Shown here: piece after piece, positions 32,589 through 41,941 of the stretch
How positions within the stretch are numbered: the first letter of the stretch is position 1
How the letters are laid out: each line of letters starts with the position of its first letter
From: Clostridia bacterium
Lineage (GTDB): Bacteria; Bacillota; Clostridia; Oscillospirales; Acutalibacteraceae
Assembly (NCBI GenBank): GCA_017465825.1
Contig: JAFTVI010000034.1
Span: 1-64,000 of the forward strand
Direction of reading: 5' to 3'
DNA: 64,000 nucleotides
Position numbers and translations under genes: made by a program
Notes under the pieces: model-generated
What the model was told of the DNA's origin: nothing
The model's database searches: none
The model's input: the letters and a program-made list of their open reading frames with translations, nothing else

Positions 32589-33808
32589 TACCGTTTTTCA
32601 ACATCTATAATACTGTCCGCTGTATCAATCATTGTTTCTGCGAAGATTGCGTAGCCTCTGGTCGGGTCGTTAAGGAAGACGTGGGTTACTGCGCCGATGA
32701 GCATTCCGTCCTGCACGATGGGACTGCCGCTCATTCCCTGCACGATGCCGCCTGTTGTGTTCAATAATTCGTCATCTGTTATCTCTATAACCATTGAACG
32801 TGACTGTTTTTCGGCACTGTAAGAAATTTTTTCAATTTCAATATCGTAATATTTCACGCCGTTACCGTCAATATTACACAATATCTGCGCATCCCCTGCT
32901 TTTATTTCCGTCTGCGTTGCAACAGCCATAAGCTCCCCTGTCAATTCATCGTTTTCCGAATAAGTGCCGTACACTCCGAATTCATTATTTTCAATCAATT
33001 CTCCCAATGTTTTATCGGCAAACGAACCAAGGAGCTGACCTGTCGCGCCTTTTTCACCTTTTGTTATACCTGTTACCGTTGCGGTAAGTATATCTCCATC
33101 ACCTACGGTCAGAACAGACTGAGTTTCGCTGTCACATATAGAATGTCCCAACGCCGCAAAAACGCCCGATTCGGGGTCAACAAATGTCATTGTGCCGATT
33201 CCTGCTGTTGAATCTCGTAGCCACAGTCCGCAACGGTATTTATCTTCCGATTCGCAATATGCAGGAGTAAGAGAGAAATATAATGTTTTATTATCACGCA
33301 CAGCGGTTATGCTTACGGAATTTCCTTTTGAATTTGTAATATACTGTGAAAAATCAGCTACAGAAACGACCTTTTCATCATTTACCTGAGTAATTATATC
33401 TCCCGTCTGCAAGCCGCATACAGTTGCAGGACTTACGTTTCCGTCTTCCGTTACAACATCTTCCACCCCGACAATCAGCAAACCGTCTGTATAAAGGCAA
33501 ATTCCGATTATATCACCGCTGACATTGACATATTTTCGCTCGCCGTTTTCCGCTTTAACAGTTCTTACGGGAATAATACCTAACAGACTTGCTTCGGCAA
33601 CAGAATTTTCAGTTCCGTTTGTTGATACGCTCATAACGCTGTCATCGGTTTTATTTACAGTAAAAACTTCATACAGAGTTGTTTTTTCATTGCCGTCAAA
33701 AAATACTACCTTATCAGGCAGATATATCTGTCCCAGTGCAACAAGACAAAACACAACAGAACAGAACACTGACAGCACTATATCAAATTGTTTTATAAAT
33801 TTTTTCAT
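32588..33808 (-). CDS. spoIVB: SpoIVB peptidase (stage IV sporulation serine protease)
   Basis: A 406-residue S55-family protease. It has an N-terminal membrane anchor (about 8-28), a PDZ domain (ATVCGLQTGDIITQVNDEKV), and a trypsin-like domain with the catalytic His in ALGHSICD (near residue 220) and the Ser in GMSGSPIVQDGMLIGAV (near 360). In Bacillus, SpoIVB is made in the forespore and cuts SpoIVFA to trigger sigma-K processing. Its presence shows the organism carries a sporulation programme. The start follows CGGAGGTGCATT. I see no clear sigma-A promoter upstream, consistent with a forespore sigma factor, but I could not fix that promoter. Confidence 0.93.
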   Translation of the reverse strand: MKKFIKQFDIVLSVFCSVVFCLVALGQIYLPDKVVFFDGNEKTTLYEVFTVNKTDDSVMSVSTNGTENSVAEASLLGIIPVRTVKAENGERKYVNVSGDIIGICLYTDGLLIVGVEDVVTEDGNVSPATVCGLQTGDIITQVNDEKVVSVADFSQYITNSKGNSVSITAVRDNKTLYFSLTPAYCESEDKYRCGLWLRDSTAGIGTMTFVDPESGVFAALGHSICDSETQSVLTVGDGDILTATVTGITKGEKGATGQLLGSFADKTLGELIENNEFGVYGTYSENDELTGELMAVATQTEIKAGDAQILCNIDGNGVKYYDIEIEKISYSAEKQSRSMVIEITDDELLNTTGGIVQGMSGSPIVQDGMLIGAVTHVFLNDPTRGYAIFAETMIDTADSIIDVEKR

Positions 33809-33893
33809 AATGCACCTCCGATAATTTTAACGCACAATGTTAATGTTCCATTCTGACACAGTTTTATTATCGGATTTTAATTTAACAGAAAAG

Positions 33894-33928
33894 GCAAAAA
33901 AACAACGCCCGAAAAATCGTGCGTTGTT
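33894..33928 (-). terminator. Terminator after prmA
   Basis: Eight-base arms AACAACGC / GCGTTGTT (33901-33908 and 33921-33928) followed on the minus strand by seven T. Confidence 0.85.
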
Positions 33929-33946
33929 AAAAATTTTTATAAAAAT

Positions 33947-34870
33947 TTATTTTTTCATACATTCAAAGCACAGCCAGCCGCCATCTTCGTAGCGTGCGGT
34001 GATTTTAAAGCCGTAGGAATCAAGAGCCGATACAACCTCCTGCTCTCTTAAATCAATGATACCTGATACGATGTAAACGCTGTTTTCATTCATAAAAGCA
34101 TCTACACCCTTTGAGAGCATAATGATAGCATCTGCAACGATATTTGCGGCTATAACATCAAATTTACCGCTGATCTTATCCGTAAGATTGCCGCAGAGAA
34201 CAGTATACTGTTTTTCGTCAAAGCCGTTTCGGTTTGCATTTTCCATAGCAGTTTTAACAGCCAGCTTATCAATATCAACACCTACAGCTGACTCAGCACC
34301 TAAAAGAAGTGATGCGATGGACAAAATACCGCTGCCGCAACCGATATCGAGCATTTTACAGCCTTTTGTGATATGTTTCTCAATAGCGGCAAGACAAAGG
34401 CGTGTTGTTTCGTGAGAGCCTGAGCCGAAAGCGAGACCGGGCTCAAGATTTAACACAACTCTGTCACCTGCATCTACATTGTCCTTCCATATAGGCTGAA
34501 TAAGGAGCTTTTCGCCTACAGGCATAGGCTTGAAATACTTTTTCCAATTATTTTCCCAATCTGCGTTTTTACATTCTGCGCTGTCTATTTCAAAAGGAAT
34601 ACTCTCGCTGTCCAGACGTTCTTTTATAAATGAAATTGCCTCTGCGGGATTCTCCTCAGGAGAAATATACACGTGTACAATGCCTTTTGTTCGGTCACGG
34701 GCAAGAAGGTCCTCATCAATAAGGTCAATATGTGCAATTTCAAGCACGGCGTCCTCCATATCGGAATAATCCTCAATGTAAATACCGTAAGGTACTGTCA
34801 TTGATACTATTGCGCCTGTCTCGTCAACACGCTCAACGGGTACTGTTACTTTAATTTCGGTCCAATCCAT
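33947..34870 (-). CDS. prmA: Ribosomal protein L11 methyltransferase
   Basis: A 307-residue SAM-dependent methyltransferase that trimethylates ribosomal protein L11. The N-terminal substrate domain starts MDWTEIKVTVPVE. WKKYFKPMPVGEKLLIQPIW and GLAFGSGSHETTRLCL precede the SAM loop LDIGCGSGILSIAS; DVIAANIVADAI and GGWLCFECMKK close the protein. The ATG at 34870 follows AAAGGA; an upstream TTG at 34891 overlaps the previous stop. It is the last gene of the gtrA-yhaM-prmA run and ends at a terminator. Confidence 0.94.
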   Translation of the reverse strand: MDWTEIKVTVPVERVDETGAIVSMTVPYGIYIEDYSDMEDAVLEIAHIDLIDEDLLARDRTKGIVHVYISPEENPAEAISFIKERLDSESIPFEIDSAECKNADWENNWKKYFKPMPVGEKLLIQPIWKDNVDAGDRVVLNLEPGLAFGSGSHETTRLCLAAIEKHITKGCKMLDIGCGSGILSIASLLLGAESAVGVDIDKLAVKTAMENANRNGFDEKQYTVLCGNLTDKISGKFDVIAANIVADAIIMLSKGVDAFMNENSVYIVSGIIDLREQEVVSALDSYGFKITARYEDGGWLCFECMKK

Positions 34871-34887
34871 TTTATATCTGTCCTTTA

Positions 34888-35856
34888 TCAATCAAGATTT
34901 ACTTTTGTTTCGGGCACTTTTCTGCCGTGATTGTAGAATTTTCTGTCGTGCAGTGCCCACTGACGGTTACTGAACTCCTTGGGAGCAACATCTGCAAGAC
35001 AGCTCTCAATTTCATAAATATTTGCATCAAGAGAGTCAAGCTCGGAAAGTATCTCTGCCTCGAGGAACAGCGGTCTTGTTGCCGCACCGAATTCGGGCTC
35101 ACCGTGATGAGAAATAAGCATATGCTCAAGAAGCATAGAAGTATCCTTGCTGATATTATTTTCTCTTGCAATGCGGTCAACAGCAATTGCCCCCATTACA
35201 AGATGACCTACAAGATGACCTTCGGGAGTGTATCCCTCAACAAGACCTGAGCTTGAAATGATAAATTCATCAGTCTTGCAAACGTCGTGAAGAATTGCAC
35301 CGGAAATAAGCAGCTCCCTGTCTACAGTAGGATATATTGATGCAACACATTCACACATTTTTACAATTGAGAGGGTGTGCATAAGCAATCCGCCTCTTAT
35401 GGCGTGATGAAGCCTGAATGCAGCAGGACAATCCGTCATTTTATCGCCGTATTCATCAAGCACAGCATTGACAAGCTTTTTAAGCTCTGCGTTTTCAAAT
35501 GCATTCACCTTGTTGCGCACAGTCTGCATCATATATTTGCCCTCATAATCAGCAGAGGGAATTATATCTGCCATATTGACATTGTCGTTATCCCATACAA
35601 CTCTTGCTCTGTCGACCCTGAGCTGAGGAGTTCCGTTATAAACGGACATAACACCTCTTATTTTTATTATTGAATTTACTTCCGGCAAAAATGCACCCTC
35701 ACGCCAGTCCCACATTTTTGCATTGATCTCACCTGCTTTGTCTGCAAGTGTCATATCTATATAGGTTGAACCGTTTTTGGCTGATTTTTTATCACAGCTT
35801 TTAACAAGCACAAAACCCTCTACGGTACCGTTGTTATCTAATTCTTTAAGATTCAT
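34888..35856 (-). CDS. YhaM-like 3'-5' exoribonuclease (OB-fold plus HD domain)
   Basis: A 322-residue protein with an N-terminal OB-fold (residues 1-100; YIDMTLADKAGEINAKMWDW) and a C-terminal HD domain: FRLHHAIRGGLLMHTLSIVKM, ISGAILHDVCKTDEF and LLEHMLISHHGEPEFG supply metal-binding His/Asp. This is the layout of YhaM, a Mn-dependent 3'-5' exoribonuclease and DNase of Firmicutes. The ATG at 35856 lies 12 bases after AAAGGAGG; an ATG at 35868 is too close to it. The start overlaps the end of gtrA. Confidence 0.87.
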   Translation of the reverse strand: MNLKELDNNGTVEGFVLVKSCDKKSAKNGSTYIDMTLADKAGEINAKMWDWREGAFLPEVNSIIKIRGVMSVYNGTPQLRVDRARVVWDNDNVNMADIIPSADYEGKYMMQTVRNKVNAFENAELKKLVNAVLDEYGDKMTDCPAAFRLHHAIRGGLLMHTLSIVKMCECVASIYPTVDRELLISGAILHDVCKTDEFIISSSGLVEGYTPEGHLVGHLVMGAIAVDRIARENNISKDTSMLLEHMLISHHGEPEFGAATRPLFLEAEILSELDSLDANIYEIESCLADVAPKEFSNRQWALHDRKFYNHGRKVPETKVNLD

Positions 35857-36409
35857 TATCTGCTTCATCCTCCTTTTTGAAAATAAAAAGCTTACTCATA
35901 ATATAATTAAACAATATAACAAACACTGCAATAGAAAACTTTGCAACCCACTTTGTAACTACATCTGATTCAAATACATTGTAATTAAGAAGGAAGTTAC
36001 GCACAAGCATAAAGCCGAGTAATTCAAAAACAAGGAACGATACTATTCTTGTGCCGACGAAGGAAAACAGTTCACGCAAAGCAACGGAGATTTTCCAGCT
36101 TCTGCTCTCAAATACCCATATTTTATTTACAACAAAGGCAAACAAGACTGATACAATCCAGGCAATAAGGGTGGATACATCCTCCATTGTAATGAGTATG
36201 CGGTGAGAGAACAACTGAAAATCTGCAAAGCTGGTATTACCGAGAGCCTTATCACACAGGTAAAACGTTGTAAGATTTACCAATGTTGTACCAACACCGA
36301 ACAGTGCGTATAAAATAAACTCATATGTCAGCAGTTTTGACAAAACAGGCAATTCCCTGAGCTTATTGAAAAATTTTATTTCAAATATTTTATCATATAA
36401 ATACTTCAA
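35846..36409 (-). CDS. GtrA-family membrane protein
   Basis: A 187-residue protein with four membrane helices, matching GtrA: EFILYALFGVGTTLVNLTTFYL (first helix), WIVSVLFAFVVNKIWVFESRSW (third region) and VFVILFNYIMSKLFIF at the end. GtrA proteins are thought to flip or bind undecaprenyl-linked sugars for cell-surface glycosylation. The start is probably TTG at 36409, nine bases after AAGGAG; the frame is open further but without a ribosome site. Its last codons contain the ribosome site of the YhaM-like gene. Confidence 0.85.
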   Translation of the reverse strand: MKYLYDKIFEIKFFNKLRELPVLSKLLTYEFILYALFGVGTTLVNLTTFYLCDKALGNTSFADFQLFSHRILITMEDVSTLIAWIVSVLFAFVVNKIWVFESRSWKISVALRELFSFVGTRIVSFLVFELLGFMLVRNFLLNYNVFESDVVTKWVAKFSIAVFVILFNYIMSKLFIFKKEDEADNES

Positions 36410-36541
36410 CGCATTTATCTCCTTATTTAATATAAGATATGATACCACTATTTAAAAAAATTTGCAACAGAAAAAAGGGATAATTTATCGTGATACGGTA
36501 AATATAAAAATGACATCGGATTCGGAAAGGGTGAAAAAGCT

Positions 36542-36724
36542 ATGACAAAAAAAGTAACAATGGCAACAAAAACTATCGGTGCAGTAATGGCAATCGGCGG
36601 TGCAGCGGCACTTATTTCATCGGCTGCAGGCAGTTCCTCATCTAAAAGACAAATGAAAAAGAAAGCAGACAAAGCTGTTAAAACCATTACAGGTATTGTA
36701 GAAAGCATACAGTCTGTGATGTAA
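36542..36724 (+). CDS. Small hydrophobic protein, YtxH-like
   Basis: A 60-residue protein with one small-residue-rich hydrophobic stretch (TIGAVMAIGGAAALISSAAG) and a basic amphipathic tail (KRQMKKKADKAVKTI). The ATG follows AAAGGGTG at seven bases, which supports it being expressed. It resembles short YtxH-type stress proteins but is too short for a firm call. It is divergent from gtrA. A small GGCGG/CCGCC hairpin follows the stop. Confidence 0.6.
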   Translation: MTKKVTMATKTIGAVMAIGGAAALISSAAGSSSSKRQMKKKADKAVKTITGIVESIQSVM

Positions 36725-36802
36725 TCAGGGCGGAATATCCGCCTTACATAAATTTGTATTTGCTTTTGCGACAAAATGTGATATTATATTAAAGGTGATG
36801 TT

Positions 36803-37789
36803 ATGAAAAAATTTATCTGCTTTATTACAGCGTTATTTATAGGATTCTCTTTTACCGCCTGCAATACGGATGAAAAAAATGTCTCTCTCTCTCCCACCGG
36901 AGAAGCAGACACAAGAGAACAGAGCACAACCGAAGAGAAATCCGATGAACAAACAACGGAAAATAGTACAAATTCAGGTGCAAAGATTGTTTACGGAGAA
37001 AATACGGGTACAGACAAAACCTATACTGGACTTGAGCCTTTGCCCTGTGTTGACTTTGAAGTAAGTGACCCTGACAATGCAAAAGGATTATCAACAGTTA
37101 AAATAAGTCACAGCTTCGGTGTGGCAAGAAACGAAACTGCTCACGAGATTTCACAAAGCAGCCAACAGCATTTTGACGAGGGCGGCTTTGACGCAATCAC
37201 TCTTGACACCGTGACTGATGAAAAAGTCGTATATCTTACGTTTGATGTAGGCTATGACAACGGCTACACAGGTATGATTCTTGACACACTGAAAGAAAAA
37301 AATGTAACTGCGGCATTTTTCTGCACGGTGGATGAAATGGAATCAGATCCCGAATCTATTGCAAGGATGATAAATGAAGGTCATATAGTCGGCAATCATA
37401 CCGATACACATCCTTCAATGGATGAGCTTACAAGAACACAGATGATGGAAGAAATTAAGGGCTTTGATGATTATATAAGAACCAATTTCGGATATTCATC
37501 ACTTTATTTCCGTTTTCCTAAGGGTGAATACTCAGACTGTGCGCTCGATTTATTAGGTTCATTAGGCTACACAAGCGTTTTCTGGTCGCTGGCATATTCC
37601 GACTGGGACACATCAAATCAGAAAGGCGCACAATACGCTCTTGAAACAGTTACAGCAAGGATTCATCCCGGCGCGGTGATTCTCCTTCACGCAGTATCAA
37701 GCGACAATGCGCAGGCACTCGGGGATATAATTGATACTGTAAGAAATATGGGATATGAGTTCAGAAGTCTTGAAGATTACAAAAAATAA
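36803..37789 (+). CDS. Lipoprotein polysaccharide deacetylase, PdaA-like
   Basis: A 328-residue NodB-family protein with a lipoprotein signal (FTAC, lipid Cys at residue 20), a Glu/Thr/Ser-rich linker (21-60) and a deacetylase domain from about 140. YLTFDVGYDNGYTGMILDTL closely follows the PdaA pattern, as do TAAFFCT and HPGAVILLHAVS. The metal His pair is H199/H203 (NHTDTH). The second Asp of the usual TFDDGY is Val here (TFD148-V149), so catalysis may differ. PdaA makes the muramic-delta-lactam of spore cortex, which would fit the sporulation genes nearby. The start follows AAAGGTGATGTT. Confidence 0.85.
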   Translation: MKKFICFITALFIGFSFTACNTDEKNVSLSPTGEADTREQSTTEEKSDEQTTENSTNSGAKIVYGENTGTDKTYTGLEPLPCVDFEVSDPDNAKGLSTVKISHSFGVARNETAHEISQSSQQHFDEGGFDAITLDTVTDEKVVYLTFDVGYDNGYTGMILDTLKEKNVTAAFFCTVDEMESDPESIARMINEGHIVGNHTDTHPSMDELTRTQMMEEIKGFDDYIRTNFGYSSLYFRFPKGEYSDCALDLLGSLGYTSVFWSLAYSDWDTSNQKGAQYALETVTARIHPGAVILLHAVSSDNAQALGDIIDTVRNMGYEFRSLEDYKK

Positions 37790-37822
37790 TGCTATAATAA
37801 TCAAACGAAAGGACGATGTTTT

Positions 37823-38737
37823 ATGCTTAAAGATATACAGCAGGAAATTTTAAAATTAAAGAAGGAAAAGGATATCTGTATTCTTGCTCACAGCTATCAG
37901 AGCGAGGATATACTTGAAATTGCCGATTTTGCAGGTGATTCCTATGCACTGAGCGTTAAAGCGGCAAAAGCACCAAACAAAACGCTCATTATGTGCGGCG
38001 TACGCTTTATGGCAGAAACTGCAAAGCTCCTCTCTCCCGAAAAAACTGTTTTTCTTGCAAATCCCGAAGCAGGTTGCCCTATGGCTGAGCAGTTTACAAA
38101 GGAATACATTCAAAAACTGCGTGACAATGAATACAAGGACTATGCTGTCGTTGCATACATAAATACCACTACGGACTTAAAAACTGTTTGTGATGTATGC
38201 GTTACATCATCATCTGCCGTTAAGATTGTTAAGAAGATGCCTGAGAAAGACATTCTGTTTATTCCGGACTGCAATCTGGGTGCATACGTTGCCGAACAGT
38301 GCCCCGAAAAGAATATCAAACTCCTCGACGGCGGTTGCCCCGTTCACTCGGCAATAAAGGCTGAAGAAGCAATGGAAGCTAAGAAAAAACATCCCGACGC
38401 ACTTCTGCTTGTTCATCCCGAATGTAAAAAGGAAGTAACCGCTCTTGCAGATTTTGCAGGTTCAACTGCTGATATTATGAAATTTGCAAAAGAAAGCGAT
38501 GCAAAAGAATTTATTATCGGCACAGAAAACAGCATTATTCAGCATCTGCAGATTATGTGTCCCGATAAGAAGTTCTATGCAATGTCAAAGAATCTTGTAT
38601 GCAACGATATGAAGCTGACAACGATTATGGATGTTTACAACACCGTTAAAGGTATCGGCGGCGAAGAAATCGTTATGAGTGAGGACACTATGACAAAAGC
38701 CGTTGCCTGCATTAACAAAATGATTGAATTAGGATAA
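37823..38737 (+). CDS. nadA: Quinolinate synthase
   Basis: A 304-residue 4Fe-4S enzyme that condenses iminoaspartate with dihydroxyacetone phosphate to give quinolinate for NAD. Repeated NadA blocks: ILAHSYQSEDILEIADFAGDS, CGVRFMAETAKLLSP, NPEAGCPMA (candidate cluster Cys85), HPECKKEV and GTENSIIQHL. nadB and nadC, its usual neighbours, are absent here. The start follows AAAGGACGATG. A TATAAT at 37793-37798 suggests its own promoter. mnmA follows six bases later. Confidence 0.95.
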   Translation: MLKDIQQEILKLKKEKDICILAHSYQSEDILEIADFAGDSYALSVKAAKAPNKTLIMCGVRFMAETAKLLSPEKTVFLANPEAGCPMAEQFTKEYIQKLRDNEYKDYAVVAYINTTTDLKTVCDVCVTSSSAVKIVKKMPEKDILFIPDCNLGAYVAEQCPEKNIKLLDGGCPVHSAIKAEEAMEAKKKHPDALLLVHPECKKEVTALADFAGSTADIMKFAKESDAKEFIIGTENSIIQHLQIMCPDKKFYAMSKNLVCNDMKLTTIMDVYNTVKGIGGEEIVMSEDTMTKAVACINKMIELG

Positions 38738-38743
38738 ATTTAT

Positions 38744-39808
38744 ATGACAAAAGCACTTATTGCGATGAGCGGCGGAGTTGACAGCTCCGTCACAGCGCAT
38801 ATTTTAAAAGAAAAAGGCTATGACTGCATCGGCGTTACATTTAAAATGTTTGATAAAACGAGCAATCTGTTTGGCTTTGACAAATCAACCGCAGACAACG
38901 ATATCAACGATGCAAAAGCAGTATGTGACAGAATCGGTATTCCGTTTTATGCAGTTGATGCATCTGAGCAATTCAAAAAATACGTAATTGATAATTTTAT
39001 TACAACCTACGAACAGGGCGGCACGCCCAACCCCTGTATTCAATGCAACAGATTTGTAAAATTCAAGCTGCTTTACGACCTTGCCGATGAGTACGGATGT
39101 GATATTATTGCTACAGGTCACTATGCCCGTACAGGGTTTGATGAAACAAGCGGCAGATACTACATAAAAAAGGCGCTTGATTTATCAAAAGACCAGAGTT
39201 ATGTATTGTACTCACTCACACAGGAGCAGATCGCTCGCACTGTTTTTCCGCTGAGTGAATTTTCTAAGGAAGAAGCAAGAAAAATAGCAGAGAATATCGG
39301 CTTTGTGAATGCACGTAAAGGTGACAGTCAGGATATCTGCTTTATTCCCGACGGTGACTACGCATCTTTTATTATGAGGGCAACAGACAAGAAATATCCT
39401 GCAGGTAATTTTGTTGATACAAAATACAACATTCTTGGTAAGCACAAGGGCATTATCAACTATACGGTAGGTCAGCGCAGAGGTCTTGAGATTGTGCTGA
39501 ATCAGCGGATGTACGTAAAATGCAAAAACATTGAGGACAATACGGTTATGCTCTCTACAGATAAGGAACTGTATGAGAAGAAAATTGAGCTTGACCATTT
39601 TAACTGCGTAAACAGAACAGATTTTGACGCACCTGTGAGATGTACAGCAAAAATACGGTACAGTCACAAGGAAAATCCTGCTGTCGCTTATAAAAACGGC
39701 GATAAGTTGATTCTTGAATTTGACGAACCGCAACGCGCACCTACAAAAGGACAGTCTGCCGTGCTTTACGACGGTGACATTGTTCTCGGCGGCGGAATTA
39801 TCATTTAA
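38744..39808 (+). CDS. mnmA: tRNA-uridine 2-sulfurtransferase
   Basis: A 354-residue PP-loop enzyme that inserts sulfur at U34 of tRNA-Glu/Gln/Lys. The ATP pyrophosphatase loop is SGGVDS at residues 9-14. The catalytic Cys pair is C98 (NPCIQC) and C199 (DSQDICF). IATGHYAR and NYTVGQRRGL are typical. The ribosome site is weak and the gene lies six bases after nadA, indicating coupled expression. Both enzymes depend on cysteine-desulfurase products, a possible reason for the pairing. Confidence 0.95.
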   Translation: MTKALIAMSGGVDSSVTAHILKEKGYDCIGVTFKMFDKTSNLFGFDKSTADNDINDAKAVCDRIGIPFYAVDASEQFKKYVIDNFITTYEQGGTPNPCIQCNRFVKFKLLYDLADEYGCDIIATGHYARTGFDETSGRYYIKKALDLSKDQSYVLYSLTQEQIARTVFPLSEFSKEEARKIAENIGFVNARKGDSQDICFIPDGDYASFIMRATDKKYPAGNFVDTKYNILGKHKGIINYTVGQRRGLEIVLNQRMYVKCKNIEDNTVMLSTDKELYEKKIELDHFNCVNRTDFDAPVRCTAKIRYSHKENPAVAYKNGDKLILEFDEPQRAPTKGQSAVLYDGDIVLGGGIII

Positions 39809-39819
39809 GAAAATATTTA

Positions 39820-39845
39820 TGCTCCTACGGAAATCCGCAGGAGCA
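39820..39845. terminator. Hairpin between convergent mnmA and glycoside hydrolase genes
   Basis: TGCTCCT-A-CGG and CCG-C-AGGAGCA arms with loop AAAT. No strong T-run, so a weak bidirectional terminator. Confidence 0.55.
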
Positions 39846-39849
39846 ACAT

Positions 39850-41931
39850 TTATATCAACACGTAAGTTGTGTCTGGCTGAGTTTTAAATTCTATATAATT
39901 ATCAGTGATTTTATACTTTATTTTTTTACCGTCAGTCTGTTTTACCGTTACCGGAATATTTCCCGGAAGCTGAATTCTGCATACTCTGCCTGCCAGGCTT
40001 TTAATTGAAAGGCTTTTGACTTTCCCATTCTCTAACTGCGATGAAACAAGAAATGCACCGTCAGCTCGCAGATTATTGAATTCTGCATTCATACTCCCAT
40101 TCCAACAGGGGAATATTCGGATTATTCCCTCGTGACTTTGCATCAGCATTTCGTTAACCGTTGCAGGAACGGTAGAAAAATGCTCAATACAACCACCCGC
40201 ACGATTAAAAAACAGATTAGGCAGACCGAATTCTTTAATATTAAGCTTAATGCCTTCAATGAGATACTGCGGATCAACGCCCAATCTTGCACCGCAAGGA
40301 AGATACGAAACAGAACCGTTATCGTCAAGACGTCTGTCATTAATAAAATATGTATTTCTTGCGATTTTCAATAATTTTTTGTCCGATGAAAGACCGACCT
40401 GTGATGCCGGATAGATATGTTGCAGTCCTACAGAGTTCTCAGGGCGCCAGCTGATACCTTTTTCCGAATACCTGAAGCATCTTTTTCCTCGCTTGATGAA
40501 TGTGGGGAATTCACTTATGTTGGCAAGTATATCCTGCCACACAGGCAGTTTATCACTGTCAATTCCCAATTCCTTTGACATATCAATGATACACTTAAAA
40601 ACCATTCGGACAAGTCCCAAAGACAGGATATTGTTTTTAGCTTCAATCTGATTTTTGTGTGTAATATACCTGAACTTATCCCCTCTGTAATAAGGAATCT
40701 CGTGTACGGCATCGTTTTTTATAATGTATCTGCCTTTTTCCTTGACAAGATAGTCCTCCCAAAAAGCTGCCACTTCTTTTATGTATGGATAAAGATTTTT
40801 GATAGCAAAGTCATTATCATAAGTAGCATACCAATGCATTACGGGGATAACTGCCGCATATGCCGCATTACTTTTCTGTCCTAAAAAGAGAATTCCGTGT
40901 TCCTTGACATCCTTCTGGGTGTAATAGTCAACACCTTTCGGGCCTAAACTTACAGGAAAGTAAACGCCTTTACAATTTTCAAACCCTGCAAAGTATTTTC
41001 CCTTGTCAAGAGAATCGTATAACGGTTGCATATATGACGCCGTATATTCGGGATGATTGGAAGAAAACAGACAATAAAACGGTGCTTCATAATTATAATT
41101 AAGGTGATAATCACTTTTCCAGGGCATATCATCACAAGTGATAAAATTACCGAAAAGTCCCGGCGGAAAATGGGGATTTCCCATACAGCAACCAAGATAA
41201 TAAAGTGATGAATTATAATATTTTTCAATTTCTTTATCTTCAAGCACCACACTTGATGCATTGAAATAGTTGCGCCAGAATTTCTCAGTTGCAATTCTGT
41301 CTCTCTCAATATCGCTGTCAACAGAAAGCTGAATGCTTTTACTTATATAATCTTTGGTATCAAAATTTGCAGCAACACCAAGGCAGAATACAACCTTTTT
41401 GATGCCGTCCGATATTTCGGCAGTCATTCTGCGGCAACACACGGCAACAGCTGATTCTCTTTCAACTGATGAACCGTCAAATTTGCGCAGATACCACTTC
41501 ATTCCTTTATCTGAATATTCAAAATTATTTGAATTACAGTCGGTGGGAATCTCAACATCAAAAGACGGATATTTACCGTTATCGGGTGCAGACAGCGTAA
41601 TATAAATAAGGTTGTCAACTGCAGTAAATATTTCTATATCCGCATTACCGAAACGGCAACTGACAAGCCCCTTCTTGAAATACTGCGTTACATTGTATGT
41701 ATCGAGTCCGCAATTGCTGATTCTGACCTGACCGACAGCTTTTATGCCGCCGTCTTCCCTGGCACCCGGGGTAAATTTCCAAAAATCGCTCTTGCCGATG
41801 TGTATAATCAGATCGTCATTTTCATCATCAAGAACAACAGCAAGATCACCGTTGCCGCAAATTGCGCCGCGAGGAATCTTACTGTCAGTTTTTTCAGGTC
41901 TTTTATTTATTTTATTAACAAACGTATCCAT
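39850..41931 (-). CDS. Glycoside hydrolase, six-hairpin (GH95-like)
   Basis: A 693-residue protein with an N-terminal beta-sandwich (GAICGNGDLAVVLDD, HIGKSDFW) and an (alpha/alpha)6-type catalytic region (KSDYHLNYNYEAPFYCLF, FPVSLGPKGVDYYTQK, AYAAVIPVMHWYATY). The C-terminal block NEMLMQSHEGIIRIFPCWNG plus FLVSSQLENGKVKSL is typical of GH95 and related families, which include alpha-fucosidases and alpha-galactosidases. No signal peptide is visible, so it may act in the cytoplasm on imported oligosaccharides. The ATG at 41931 follows GCGGTG. It is the last gene behind recA-recX-rimO-pgsA, an unexpected place for a glycosidase. Confidence 0.75.
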   Translation of the reverse strand: MDTFVNKINKRPEKTDSKIPRGAICGNGDLAVVLDDENDDLIIHIGKSDFWKFTPGAREDGGIKAVGQVRISNCGLDTYNVTQYFKKGLVSCRFGNADIEIFTAVDNLIYITLSAPDNGKYPSFDVEIPTDCNSNNFEYSDKGMKWYLRKFDGSSVERESAVAVCCRRMTAEISDGIKKVVFCLGVAANFDTKDYISKSIQLSVDSDIERDRIATEKFWRNYFNASSVVLEDKEIEKYYNSSLYYLGCCMGNPHFPPGLFGNFITCDDMPWKSDYHLNYNYEAPFYCLFSSNHPEYTASYMQPLYDSLDKGKYFAGFENCKGVYFPVSLGPKGVDYYTQKDVKEHGILFLGQKSNAAYAAVIPVMHWYATYDNDFAIKNLYPYIKEVAAFWEDYLVKEKGRYIIKNDAVHEIPYYRGDKFRYITHKNQIEAKNNILSLGLVRMVFKCIIDMSKELGIDSDKLPVWQDILANISEFPTFIKRGKRCFRYSEKGISWRPENSVGLQHIYPASQVGLSSDKKLLKIARNTYFINDRRLDDNGSVSYLPCGARLGVDPQYLIEGIKLNIKEFGLPNLFFNRAGGCIEHFSTVPATVNEMLMQSHEGIIRIFPCWNGSMNAEFNNLRADGAFLVSSQLENGKVKSLSIKSLAGRVCRIQLPGNIPVTVKQTDGKKIKYKITDNYIEFKTQPDTTYVLI

Positions 41932-41941
41932 TTTTTCACCG

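Noticed and set aside
36448-36774. 108-residue ORF on the minus strand
   Set aside because: It is antisense to the small hydrophobic gene and its upstream region, has no ribosome site and no family resemblance.
39212-39733. 173-residue minus-strand ORF
   Set aside because: It is antisense to mnmA, which has its full catalytic set.
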